From the NCBI GenBank assembly GCA_022702705.1, contig CM040422.1, positions 41,253,270 through 41,317,269 on the forward strand: a stretch of DNA of 64,000 bases, given 5' to 3'. Position 1 is the stretch's first letter. Each line of letters begins with the position of its first letter. Both the position numbers and the translations under genes were made by a program. The notes beneath the pieces were generated by a model. That model saw only the letters and a list, made by a program, of their open reading frames with translations. It was not told where the DNA came from and ran no database searches. Positions 1 to 11,663 of this stretch are shown here, in pieces. This stretch comes from Papilionanthe hookeriana x Papilionanthe teres. Its lineage: Eukaryota > Streptophyta > Magnoliopsida > Asparagales > Orchidaceae.

Positions 1-2194
1 AATACAAACCAAAACCAAAATCATACTCAAACAAAACCAAAACTAAAACCTAAACCAAAGCCAAAACCAAAACATAAACCAAAACCAAACCTAGGTCAAA
101 CCCAAACCAAATACAAACCAAACCAAATTCAAATCCTCCAATCCCCAAACTAAAATCAAACTCAATTAAAAACCACAAACTCTTCAAAGCACTCCCATAA
201 GTCCAAATCTAACTACCAATTTCCACCAATCCAAATCCAAACCACACCTAAACCCATCTGCCCTAAGCTACCCTGAGCAACTGTGTTCATTAAGCATAAG
301 GGTATAGGTAGGGTGAATTGTTAAGCAACATAATAGTTCTAAATGAGACCGAGACTTTTCATCAGGATATAAGAGGGAAGCATGGACCTACATCCTTCTT
401 TGACTGTTTGGATACCTCTGAGGTCTATTAAACTTAATATGTCTGCTTAATGAAACTATCCTCAATTAAATTAAACAAAGTATATTGAAACACAACATAG
501 GAATTCACATAGACATCATAGGACTTGGTAGACAACCGGGATCTCAACATAGACATCATAGGATTGAGTAGTTACTTCTTGTTAGTTCTACTTCTTCATA
601 TTTTCTCGCATGCTTTAATTTTTGTAAAATTATAAACACATATACATAATGCAATACTAAAGTCTCAGCTGGGAATGACGAGAAGACCCTCCAGGTATGC
701 TTTTACTTTATTGCAATTTACCTTATTGCAATTTATTTACCTGCAATACATTTTACTTTTCTTGCATGATAAATAAGATTGTTGCATGAAAACTGAAACC
801 TTTAGGATAGCCACAAAACTGAAACCCAAAACTAATCTAAAAGTCACGACAAGATAAAATTCACCTCCACAACATTCAAAATATAGAACAACTCAAAATT
901 TAATCACAAATAGAACAACAAAAACTACAACTTTAACTAAATTAAAACGTCTTGTTGGATGATTGGGAATACCTCGGATGATATAACCAACGTGTTGCTA
1001 ACAGGATTTGCCACGGTCTAAATGAAAGTGTGGAACTCATTCAGTTGAGTTTAGTAAATTCATTTGGACTAAGTGAATCCGATAAAAATAACATTGCCGG
1101 AAGGATGGAACCGTGGGATCTTAACCGGTGTTGTTATAATTAACTTTAAGATTTGTTTTAATTAAAACATTAAAAAACACTTGGATTTTAAGATTTCTCT
1201 AAACCAAAACACTTCTCTAATCTCCCGATTTTCACTTTCTAAAACTAAACCTCTGCAACAACAAGAAGCTTTACAGCACAGTGGGCAGCACGACCATCGT
1301 CTTCAGCAAAACATGAGTCTACTTCAGCAAAACCATTCCTAGAGTTAAACAACTAGCCATAGGATTTCTAGGTAGTTTGCCTAGTGCAACATAAATCCTC
1401 AGCTTTTCGTTAGGCATTTGCATAATCATATTGTGTAACTTAAGCCCTAACCGGTCTTAGGATTCTGAGGTAGTCGTTCGGTACGACATAAACCCTCACA
1501 TCTTCAAGGCTGTTTGTATGATTGTGTCATACAAATATGAGTCCTAATTAATTAAAACAAGCAAGATGAAACATTAAATGAACTCCCAAATTGAAGCCAA
1601 ACAATAAGATACTTTGGGAAGTTGCCAAGATTCTTCTTGGATCCTCAGCTTCTCCTACTTCTCTTCTATTGGACTCTTAAAATAAACTGTTCCAAACTCG
1701 ATCCATTCCCTATTGAAATTCCAAAATTCAATCCTTTAAAAACCTTAAACTTTGAAATTCTTGAGAGCAAAACCACTAATTATTATCGAGAGTTTTCTTA
1801 AATGATTCCCGTCATTTAGGATGTAATTAACTATAGGGGCTTGTACTTACAGGGAACTTTAAGAACCCAGGTAATATAAACCCTGCTTAATTCCTTTATA
1901 TTAAGCAGGGGATCCTGTCGGCTTATAAAATTAGTTCGCAGACCAATTAGATGTCACAAATCTTTTAGTTTATTTAATCGAGCCCCATTATCAAGCAGTG
2001 TGTCTATTCCTTGGGATAGATACACAGTTTGTGGTGCGGTGCTCGTTTATATAAACTATTTGGGATGTGGGATAAGTTTGATTTTACATCTTAAAATTTT
2101 CAAACTCATAAAATTATTTTCAAAATCAAACGCTACATTCAAAATTATATATATATACTTAAATTAAATTTAAAACCTAAAAAATACGCTGACA
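1..2194 (+). mobile_element. Inverted partial LTR (L0) of a + strand Ogre-like element
   Basis: Read on the minus strand, this block follows the left end of the other LTRs in the window: the signature around 660-710 is the reverse complement of the segment near 41340-41380, and 1830-2194 matches the first ~400 bp of L5/L6 in reverse. It ends at 2194 with GCTGACA, the counterpart of the LTR end GCCGACA. No primer-binding site follows, so this looks like the 3' LTR of a + strand element whose body lies off the left edge. It interrupts the leader of element Alpha. Its far part (1-300) is low-complexity A/C-rich sequence with no recognisable gene. Confidence 0.75.
1839..1912 (+). other. Conserved LTR hairpin block (copy in inverted L0)
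   Basis: Reverse-complement copy of the two adjacent inverted repeats that occur near the 3' end of every LTR here: an imperfect CTATAGGGG/CCCTTATAG pair and a CCCTGCTTAAT/ATTAAGCAGGG stem. See the copy at 26740-26769 for the cleanest example. Confidence 0.5.
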
Positions 2195-2300
2195 CCTATC
2201 TCGAAGACAGACAGTATTGCAGCAAAATCTAAACCCTCTACGATAACAGGCTCTTCACTGACTTGGACTTCTTTCCCTTTCAGTTTAAAAGGAGTTGAGG

Positions 2301-2608
2301 TCAGTGCAGGATGACCAGACCGGTGGGGGTAGAGATAACAGTCCTCCTACGAACGGCAGTGTTTCTTTCAGTTGGGACCCTTTTCAGGGGAGGGAACTCT
2401 TGAGCCGATTTCAGGTTGAACTCAATTACGGGCTCCTCAGTTTCCGGTACTTTGTTCATTAGTGAGAAAAGAGTAACGCCAGTGAACTTAATGTTTGTAT
2501 TGTCGAACCCTTGTCCAAAATGAATGAATACATCATTAGGCAGCTCGTCCTTGTAGACAGCCAAGTCTATCCCTTTGGTGAAGGAGAAAATCAGCTTCAG
2601 TTAGACAT
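2301..2608 (-). pseudogene. Leader ORF1 remnant of element Alpha
   Basis: Open from 2564 to 2301 (87 codons), and readable back to a likely ATG at 2608 through one small indel. The product matches the N-terminal part of the leader ORFs of Beta (56103 downward) and Gamma (39176 downward). Shared motifs are KLIFSF, KDELP, HFGQGFDN, EFPPLKRVP and RRTVxSTPTGLV. No known domain is recognised. An ORF ahead of gag is a hallmark of Ogre-type Tat elements, but its role is unknown. The reading is cut off at 2301, near the point where the inverted LTR was inserted. Family assignment is firm; function cannot be stated. Confidence 0.65.
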
Positions 2609-3189
2609 TTTCTGCAGGGTAGATTCTAAGCGTCAGTTTTGATTTATGCTTCCTTTCGTCGAGACGAGAAAAGTGAGGAAATTTCTTTAAACAAGTCTGA
2701 ACACATTTCCATTTATCTTTTCATTTTTTTAATTTTATTTACAAGATATTTTTGGATTTTGTTTTATTTGTGTATTTGTGGTTTAACAGAAAGTTTATTT
2801 ATTAAAGGGTTTGTTTACTAGAAGGTTTGTTTATTAGGAACAAAACAAATTAAAAGGGAGAGGTTAAAGGAAAGGTACGGGACCCAATCCAGAAATTGGA
2901 ATGGAAGGGAAAGTCTCACAAGACTTCTCGATCCGAGGAATCGCTTCTAAGCCAAAACCTATTGGGGGTCCACCCCACCTCAAAGAGGTAAAAGGATTTC
3001 AGAACCTCTCTGTTTAGGGGTGTCTAAACAGTGGCTCCAAATTCTGAGAGAGAGAAGATTATACCCGTTCAAGATAGAAATGAACGTGGTATTTCAACGG
3101 AAGGATGGTAGCTTGGTCCACTAGGGACATGGACTTGCTACCAATTTATGAAAGCAAAATCGTCTGATCAAAATGGAGAGAGGAACTAG

Positions 3190-3207
3190 TCCCCAACAGA
3201 GTATCCA
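3190..3207 (-). other. Degenerate primer-binding site, element Alpha
   Basis: Four mismatches to the 18-nt site seen intact at 39779-39796 and 56623-56640. It sits 5 nt from the LTR terminus at 3213, as in the other copies, so this is the 5' LTR side of a minus-strand element. Confidence 0.7.
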
Positions 3208-5219
3208 GAAGTTGTCGTCATATTTTTAAGTTGTGTGTTTTGAAAAGGGGTAGCCTACAGAAGTTGTCGGCTAATTTTAAATTTAATTTAAATAATTATA
3301 TATATAATTTGGAAAGTAACATTTGATTTTCAAAATAATTTTAAGTTTGAAAATTTTAAGATATGAAATCAAACCGATCTCACATCCCAAATATTTTATA
3401 TAAACGAGCACCACACCACAAACCGTGTATTTATCCCGAAGAATAGACACACTGTTTGATGATGGGGCTTGATTAAATAAACTAGAAGATTTGTGACATC
3501 CGTTTGGTTTGCGAACCAATTTTATAAGCCGACAAGTTCCCCTACTTAATATAAAGGAATTAAGCAGGGTTTATATTACCTGAGTTCTTAAATTTCCCTA
3601 TAAGGGCAAGCCCCTATAGTTAATTACATCCTAAATGTCCGAAGACACTTAAGAAATCTCTCGATAATGATTAGTGGTTTTGCTCTCAAGAATTTAAAAG
3701 TTTAGGGTTTTCAAAGGATTTGAGTTTTGTAAATTTCAATAGGGAATAGATCAAATTTGGAACAATTTATTTTAGGAGTCCAAAGGAAGAGAAGTAGGAG
3801 AAGCTGAGGATCTAAGAGGAATCTTGACAACTTCTCAAACTATCCTATTGTTTGGCTTTAATTTAAGAATTTATTTAATGTTGTAATCCTGCCAATTTTA
3901 ATTAATTAGGACTTATGCTTGTATGATATAATCACACAAATAGCCTCGAAGATGTGAGGGTTTATGTCGTACCAAACGACTACCTTGGAGTCCTAAGACC
4001 GGTTAGGGCTTAATTTGCATAATACAATTATACAAATGCCTAACAAAAACTTGAAGATTAATGTTGCACTAGGTAGACTACCCGAAATCCTATGGCTTGG
4101 TTATTTATTTCTAAGAAAAGGTTTTACTGATGTAGATCCGAGTTTTGCTGACAACGATGGCCGTGCTGCCCACTATGCTCCAAGCTCCTTGTTGTTACAG
4201 AAGGTTTAGTTTTGGAAAGTTAAAATCAAGAGATGAGAGAAGTGTTCTGGTTTAGAAATGTTTTATGATTCAGTTGTTTTAACATTTTGTTAGGGAAATC
4301 TTAAAGTTGGTTATAACAACACCGGTTAAGATCCCACGGTTCCATCATTCCGGAGCCGTTATTTTTATCGGATTCACTTAGTCCAAATAAATTTGCTAAA
4401 CTCAACTAAATGAGTTCCACACTTTCATTTAGACCATGGGAAATCCCGTTAGCAACATGTAGGTTACATCATTCGAGGTATTCCCGATCATCCAACAAGA
4501 CGTTTTAGTTTAGTTGTAGTTGTGGTTTTGTTGTTCTGTTTGTGATTAAATTTTGAGTTGTTTTATATTTTAAATGTTGTGGTGGTGAATTTTATCTTGT
4601 TGTGACTTTTAATTTAGTTTTGGGTTTCAGTTTTATGGCTATCCTAAAAGTTTCAATTTTCGTGCAGGGAGACATTCTTGTTTAACATGCAAGAAAAGTA
4701 AAGTGCAGTACAGGTAAGTAAATTGCAATAACTTAAAAGCGTACTTGGAGGGTCTTCCCGTCATTCCAAGCTGCACTTAAAACACATGTTAGAGCATTTA
4801 AACATTTCAAGGAAAGCACCTAGGTAAGGCTAAGGAAAGGTTCTGGTTGTCTACCAAATCCTAATCCTATTGCTAGTCAATTCCTACGACGTCTAGGTTC
4901 TTGTGTTTTATGGATTATTTTCTTCACCAATAAAAAATTACGTTCAATTGTTCTTCTAAAACATCCCATCATATTGAGGAAGTGCTTAGGACGAGTCCTA
5001 AACATCTTTTCAATACTTCTGAGATTATTTTGAGTCCAAATGAATTTCATTGTACAGGTGAATTAATCATCCAAGAATTTAGTTATGTTTTGCTTCTTGC
5101 TCATTGAACTTAGACATTTGATTATCCGATGAGTGAAGTGACATTTCACTTGATACTCCATTTAGGAATTATGTGGGTGGAAGCCTTTAGGGCAGGTTAG
5201 GTTATTAAGAAACTTAACC

Positions 5220-5690
5220 ATCTTGCTTAGATTTAAGTTAGTTTTTTTTTAAGATTGATTCAAATTAATTGTAATATTTTAGTCTAATCATAAATGTCTT
5301 ATGTTATTCTAATTTGATTGTGTAATTTCAAAAGTTGACTTAGCTATTTTAAAATTGTCTTAACTTTAATTTTACATATATTTAATTTAATTGCATTGAT
5401 TTGAAGTTGATTTTAATTTAGTTGCATTAACTTAATTTAGATTTAAAGTTGATTATATTATTTTAAAATTGTTTTAATTTAATTATACTTAATGTAAATT
5501 GTTTTGAATTAATCATGTCATTTTAAAATTATTTTTAATTTAATTAATTTTTTTATTTTAAAATTAAATTATCTTAGAAATTATTTTAATTGGGTTATTT
5601 AATTAATCTTAAAAATTATTTTAATTTGATTATTTAATTTATCTTAGTTTTTATTAATGAGTTATTAAATTAATATTAAGTTTTATTTGA
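5220..5690. repeat. AT-rich TTTAATT-type low-complexity tract in L1
   Basis: Degenerate (TTTAA)n sequence at the same relative position as the purer arrays at 28555, 41945 and 60325. It is an internal microsatellite of the LTR. Confidence 0.6.
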
Positions 5691-8161
5691 TTTCCATCAT
5701 TAATTAGGGGTTAAGATAAATAAGTTAATATCTTCCAAGATTAAACCTCTTCACTTGATACATTCACTTTTAATTAACTTCAAATTTTTAATAATTTAAG
5801 AAATTATAACCATTTTGTTTATGTTGGAAAAGTGATAAAATGGGTTCCTACCCTTTAACCCCCTATGTTTCAATCATCTAAGCAGATTAATTGGGATCTT
5901 TTATTACCCATTACCCATAATTAAATATTAATTAAGGCTAAATTTCAATAATTACCATTTTGCCCCTTAGGCTTATTCACTTCATATTTCATTAAATATA
6001 ACTCAAATGACTTTGAAAATTTTATGTCACCATACTCATGGGTCAGTTAAATTATGAGAGGAGAAAATGTGATTTTTCTATTTTTAATTTAATTTTAATA
6101 ATTATTTTTTATGGAAAATAGGGGTTTTCAATGAAAATTCAATAACATGACAAAGGTAAAGTTTCTGTCCTTAAGAAAATTATGGGATGTCCCTACTAAC
6201 TAGAGGACCATTTGAATCAATTTTGGTGATTTTTTGAATTATATTTTATTTATTATAATTATTTTGAGTTTTGGGGTATTAATTAATTATAACATAAAAT
6301 TAAACTTCAAAAATGGATTTTATATTTTTCTTAAGTCTCTCTGATCTCAAGGAGTCCAGAGAAACAAATTTTGTATTTTTTTTATTTTTCTTTGATTTAT
6401 TAGAATTAATTTGGTGGAAATGTTGGAAAATCCATTTTTTAATATTAAAAATTGTCTTAACCCTTTAAAATTTAATATCTTAATCTAGGGACTTAGGAAA
6501 AATATTTGATTGGTTTCTAAGTGATTAGGGGACCAAATATGATATTTTTATGAATTTTAATATTTTGTGATTTTTTTTAATTTTTAATTATTAAAATATT
6601 AAAAGTTAGGTCAAAAATAAAACTTTTTAGAAAATTCCAATTTTAATTCTGTTAGACTCCCCTGATATCAGAGAGCCTACAAAACCAATTTGGTGAATTT
6701 TTAAAATGTATTTTGGGTTTTATGAATTTTTTAATTTTTAAAATGGCTATGTCACTTAATTAATTTATTTAATGGCTTAAATTATTTCCAATTAGCTTGA
6801 AATTTTATGTGAGGTTCTCTACATCCTAAGTGATAGTGGAGAATTATTTTCAAGTGATTTTGATGTGTGGTTACTCCTAATTAATTAAATTTTAGTTTCA
6901 AGTTTTTGGGCTAATTAGGGTTATTTTTAATAAATTAAACCAAACCATAATTTTCCTAGGATCCTCTGGTCCTAAGATACTTTCCCTAATTTTCCTAGAA
7001 TTTTCTAAGTAATATGCTAATTACTGGAATTAAAACATCAAAGCAGATACATAAACTTGGAAAATCAATAACTTGCCAAAGAGATGGCCTCTGGTCTTGA
7101 AAAATTTTGGGAATGTTCATAAGAACTGAGGCTACAAAAGCCCTATGGTCTCATGCCATGGTGAATTATATGCATGAATGGAGAATTGAAATACTTAAAA
7201 CAGTATTAAATTAATTAAAAATAAAATTCTTAACAAAACAACTTAATTCTTTTTCCACATTATTCTCCTCTGTTCACTGAGCAAGATAGTATTTTTCTTT
7301 TATTTTTGTGATTTTACTATGTAAAGTAATGGATTTTTGAAGTTCTGGGTTTTTAATAAATTTAGAAAATTCTTATTTATCTACTTAAACCAGTCAACGT
7401 CGTGTCATCCCCGTCCGGGTCGAAAGTACACGCGTCGCTCCGCCATTTGATTACACCATCTAACTAGGATGCTACGTGGCCTGCGGTTTCATTCCCAGCT
7501 CTCATTCGGATACACGCTCGATCCGACGACAGCTGGTCATCGTCTATGACTGGTGCGCCCCAAGAGTCGTCCACCTTCTAACCCTAAGATCTCACTCAAT
7601 ACCCCACAAAATTACATGATCTTGGTCTCTATGAACTCTTCTCGATAAGACGAACACATCTATATGGCTAACATGCATTCGAATCGACTTAAACAAAATG
7701 GAGAATCAAAAGAAGCTCTCGAGAAGGAGGAGTTAAATACCTTGGCTCTGAGAAGTGAAACTTCAATCAGTGGGGCTTGGCACGTTCATCGGAGTCCAGG
7801 GAAGCTAGGGATGAAGCCTGGAGCTGTGGTTAAATACCTAGGTATGAAAGTGACCAAGGCTGATTTCGAAGCTTGGCCGACAGGAAGAATGTCTGGCCTG
7901 GTAAGGGACTTTCACTGGGGAACTTCTTCTCTTGGTCTGGAGAAGGTGTAGAGTCAATCAATTTGAGGATTGACTCACTCTGGTGAAGTGTCCTATTTTT
8001 AAGCTAAGAATTGAGCTTAGAAATTGAACTCACAGAGGGGGTTTTAGGGCTGGATTTCACTGGGGATCAACTGCTCTAGGTTAGGAGAAGAGTTTGGAGA
8101 AATTTTGACAGAGTTTTGGTAAGGTTAATTTCATCACCTTATTTGCCGTGAAGGTGGTGGG

Positions 8162-8169
8162 TTTAAATA
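8162..8169 (-). promoter_or_regulatory. LTR TATA box (L1)
   Basis: TTTAAATA on the + strand reads TATTTAAA in the direction of transcription. The motif occurs at the equivalent point of L4, L5, L6 and L8. It places U3 to the right (about 2.2 kb) and the transcribed R-U5 to the left (about 4.9 kb). Confidence 0.5.
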
Positions 8170-10351
8170 GACATGGCTAGGGAGCTTATCAGGGTAAGTC
8201 AGAGGCTGGGATCAGCTACTTAGGTCAAGGGAAGAAGAGCCATGGTGTCCACTGGCCATAGGACAGCTCAGCAAGGGAGAATTTGAATTTTTGGCTCACT
8301 TGGATCTCTCGGGTGTTGTGTTTTCCGGTGATCCAGGCGGTTAGCCAGCAGGCATGGGTCACCATCGTGACCAGTGAGGTCAGAGCCGGTGTTTGGTGAG
8401 TTCAATTAGCTTTGGCCATGTGTAAAGGGGTTTGATTTAAATGGTATGGGGGAGAGGTTATTTTGGGCTCAATTGGGTTCAATCATGGTTTAGGGTTCGG
8501 TGCACCCCAGAAGGATTGACTTTGGGCTAAGGGAAAATCATTTGGGTCAGCTCAAAGATGGGTGGTGCAGTCTCCATCCATGGTGAGGTGGCTAAACTTG
8601 GTTAAAGTGTAACATGAATGGGGTTAAAAATTTTAGTGAAGGGTTAAGAAAGAGCTCCCTCTTTTGCCACTAATGGCATGGTGAGGTGGAAAGGGCTCTT
8701 CATGGCTTTCATGTGGCTTGTGCATGGCTTCATTGGCTCCATTTGGCTTGGGAAAAGATTAACTCACTTGCATGAAAATGGGTTTTAGGAAATTTGGATA
8801 TTTTGATGAAAATTTGTATGAAGCTTGTTTTGGAATCATTTGATCATGGATTTAAAACTTAGGGATGATATCAATTAAAGGGATGATGAGAAGAAATTGT
8901 CATGTGGGCTTTAGAGTTAATTTTGGGCTTTTTAAATTTAGTGAAAATGGGCTTTTAAATGTTTTAAGAAAGTGGGCTCTTATGTTTTAAAATGATCTTT
9001 TGGATGAAAATTTTGTAAAAGATTGTGCCAAATAAATGTTATATTTAATTTAGGTATGTGTCATGAAAATTTTAGAAAAGATTTGGGGTCATTTAGAGTT
9101 GAATTATGTTCAATTTGGGTCTTTTAATAATAGAGTCAAAGTGGGTCAAATTGGGCTATCTTGGCCTAGAGTTGGGCTAAAGTTAGTTTTGGTCTAAAAT
9201 TAATGTTGCAAAAGGTTTATGGGGGTGTGGAAAGAGTTTTCAATTTTTTTTAGGTCATAATTTTGGGATTTGGGCTTGTTTGGGTTCATGATTGGTTTAG
9301 GCCAATTTGGGGAATTTTGGTTTGAGTTAGGTTTGGGTGGAGTTTGTGTTCAAATTTGGGGCAAATTAAGTGAGAATTTTGTTTGTGGGGATGTTAGGAA
9401 GATTTCAAAACAAATTTGGAGAAAATTGGGTGACATTTGGGTTGAATTTGGGATGGATTGGGTTAATCGACCATTTTGGGCCTTAAGGGCCCATTTGGGA
9501 CTTTTTGATCAAATTGAATTAAATTCATAAAATTGGGGTATGTGGCAATTGAAAAAAAAAGAAATTGGGAATATTTGGCATTTTTTGGAAATTTTTGAGA
9601 ATTTTTAGAATTTTTTGGATTTTTGGGTCAAAAAGGGCATTTAGGGTATTTGGAGGGTATTTTTGGAAATTTTGGTATATTTGGCCATGCATGATCAATT
9701 TGAGTGGTGGGAAATGTTTAGGATTGATTTTGAGGAATTTTTGGTAATTTAGGCAATTTTGCAAATTTTGGGCAATTTCGAGGGCATTTGGTAGGTTTGG
9801 TAGGTTTAGGGCCCTAAGGGTCAAAAATTGAAATTTAGGGAAAATGAAGATTAATTAGGTGTGAGTAAAATGAAATCATTTTGGTTGGGCCATGAATTCA
9901 TATTAAGCTCACAAGAGCCATGAGAGGACTCATTTTAGGCACTCAATATGTTGTTCCTAACCCTATGTTGTTCCTAACCCTCTTAGCCAGGGGCTTAGGG
10001 GCTAAGGTCCATCCATATGAGTTACCTACATGAGTCAGGGAGTTGAGTTGGGTGAGAGTGTGGTGTGTGCAAGCTTTCCCTCACCAAGACCAGACCACTC
10101 AGGGTGATCTTAAGGCTAAAGAATCCTATAGGAAACTCATCCTTTAGACCTCCACATACTGATTTCAATCCTCCAAGTGACCTAGGTGTTTACAGTCAAA
10201 ATTGTGGGGTTTAAAGGGAGTCAAGAAATGTTTTGAATTTCTAAGTGATGGGTCCCATTTCTAGTCCTCTAGGATAGTAGAAGGGAAAACCTATGGCTAG
10301 ATCCTAAGTACTAAGGAGAGAGATTAGACGTCACCAAAAATGAGGTCAACA

Positions 10352-11300
10352 GAGATGCTATAACAAACATAGTTTAATCTATTGTTTTATAAATCTTAAA
10401 GACGAGCTAGGCGGGACAGATACTAGCTCTACTCTTGAGTTTTCTCTTCTCCCTCTACCTGGGAGCTAACATCTCATATCAAAACATAAAAAAATAAATC
10501 AAATTGGGGAATTTAGCCTGTCATTCTAAATTCCTCTTATTCTACACCCATCAAAGTACATCTCCCTATTTATTTGCACTTAATCTGATGGATTACATTC
10601 TCACCCATATAATATCATACAATTCTTTCTAATTTTTAACTGAGACAATACCATACTAATTCTTACATGTTCTCACAACAATTTTTAATATCTTAATTGG
10701 CCAAATCAAGAAGTAAAAGAAGTGTAAGGTTTTGAATCATCACAACTTCTTCCAACATTAATTTCCTTTACTTCACACAATATTTTTCCATAACTTTATT
10801 ACTTCAATATTTTAAGGAAAACGATAAAGAAAACTACTTAGAATTCATGGAGAAAATACAATCACAACTTGGGTTAAAATTGGAAATCATAGTGAAAGAA
10901 CAAGAAATCTTAATTAAAAACCAAATTTAATAACAAATATAAATATTTATAAATCATCTCCACCAAACTCCTGAATTTCCTATGAAAATTTTGCTTTTCC
11001 TTACAATACTCTTTAGAAGTTGGTGCCCAACTCTAAGGATTCAAAATCTCACTTCTAATCCTAATACAAACTATAGTAAAGTAAGTAGAAATGGTGAAGT
11101 TAAGTAGTGTGTACTAAAATAACTCTCTTACATAATAAACATAAACCACACTCTCCAACAAAAATCACTTTTCTAATCTTCAAGTCCTTTTTATTTTTTT
11201 TTCAACAGGTGCTTTCGTATCTCTTCAAATGGTGTCCAATTAAACTAATCCTCCAAGAGATGCATCCATTCAAGAGTGATTTAATTTAATTTTGGCGCCA
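10352..11300. other. Unassigned AT-rich flank, possibly the old leader of L2
   Basis: Lies between the end of L1 and the start of diverged LTR L2. I see no coding region; the longest ORF (11107-11289) is low-complexity. The last bases, ending GGCGCCA at 11300, sit where a primer-binding site would be for a minus-strand element whose LTR is L2. The stretch may therefore be a decayed leader into which Alpha inserted. Confidence 0.35.
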
Positions 11301-11633
11301 GTAGGAAGTTACCCACGTTCTTACCAAGAGATACTTATCAGTGCACGAGTTAGAAATTTTCGATCACCTGAATGGATATCCCGACACCCGATATAAAGTA
11401 AATTTTATTTAATGTATGTATAGAATTTTGGAAAATATCATTTTAATTTTCAAAATATAGGATCAAACTGATCTCATATATGCAATAGTTTAAATGATCG
11501 AGAACTACATCACAAGCCATGTTTCTATCTTGAAAAATGGATACATCGCTTGGTGGTGAGGCTTGATCAAATAAACTAAAGAATTCATGACATCTGTTTG
11601 GTCTGCGAACCATTTATGTTGACCGACAACTTT

Positions 11634-11663
11634 TCCTATCTAATATAAAACAAATAGATAGGA
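11634..11663. other. Covarying hairpin in diverged LTR L2
   Basis: Perfect 9-bp inverted repeat, TCCTATCTA at 11634-11642 and TAGATAGGA at 11655-11663, with a 12-nt loop. At the same LTR position the younger copies have a different but also perfectly paired stem, CCCTGCTTAAT/ATTAAGCAGGG. Both arms changed together, which is what a selected RNA or DNA structure would show. Confidence 0.55.

Larger units (their letters stand above)
2195..3212 (-). mobile_element. Element Alpha: 5' internal (leader) fragment
   Basis: Leader of a minus-strand Ogre-like element, between its 5' LTR (3213-10351) and the inverted LTR inserted at 2195. It is homologous to the leader of Beta at 55800-56640 and of Gamma at 38900-39796, including the stretch around 2958-2975 (CCTATTGGGGGTCCA) and the block just left of the primer-binding site. 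Everything downstream (gag, pol) is missing or off the left edge. Only one short ORF remnant is present. Confidence 0.75.
3213..10351 (-). mobile_element. 5' LTR (L1) of element Alpha, 7.1 kb
   Basis: On the + strand it starts TGTCGTCATATTTTTAAG next to the degenerate PBS and ends TGAGGTCAACA. It is collinear with L5 and L6 along its whole length: structured 3'-end block (3540-3620), TTTAA-rich tract (about 5220-5690), GC-rich patch (about 7390-7560), TATA box (8162-8169), and a G/T-rich stretch (8300-9850) that corresponds to U3. The ORFs inside it (for example 7664-7951, 9270-9824) are not genes. The 5-bp right flank (10352-10356, GAGAT) should be the target duplication, but the left end lies outside the window. 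Confidence 0.85.

Noticed and set aside
9270..9824. ORFs in the G/T-rich U3, for example 9525-9824 and 24805-25159
   Set aside because: Low-complexity Asn/Leu/Pro-rich translations of biased U3 sequence, not conserved in frame.
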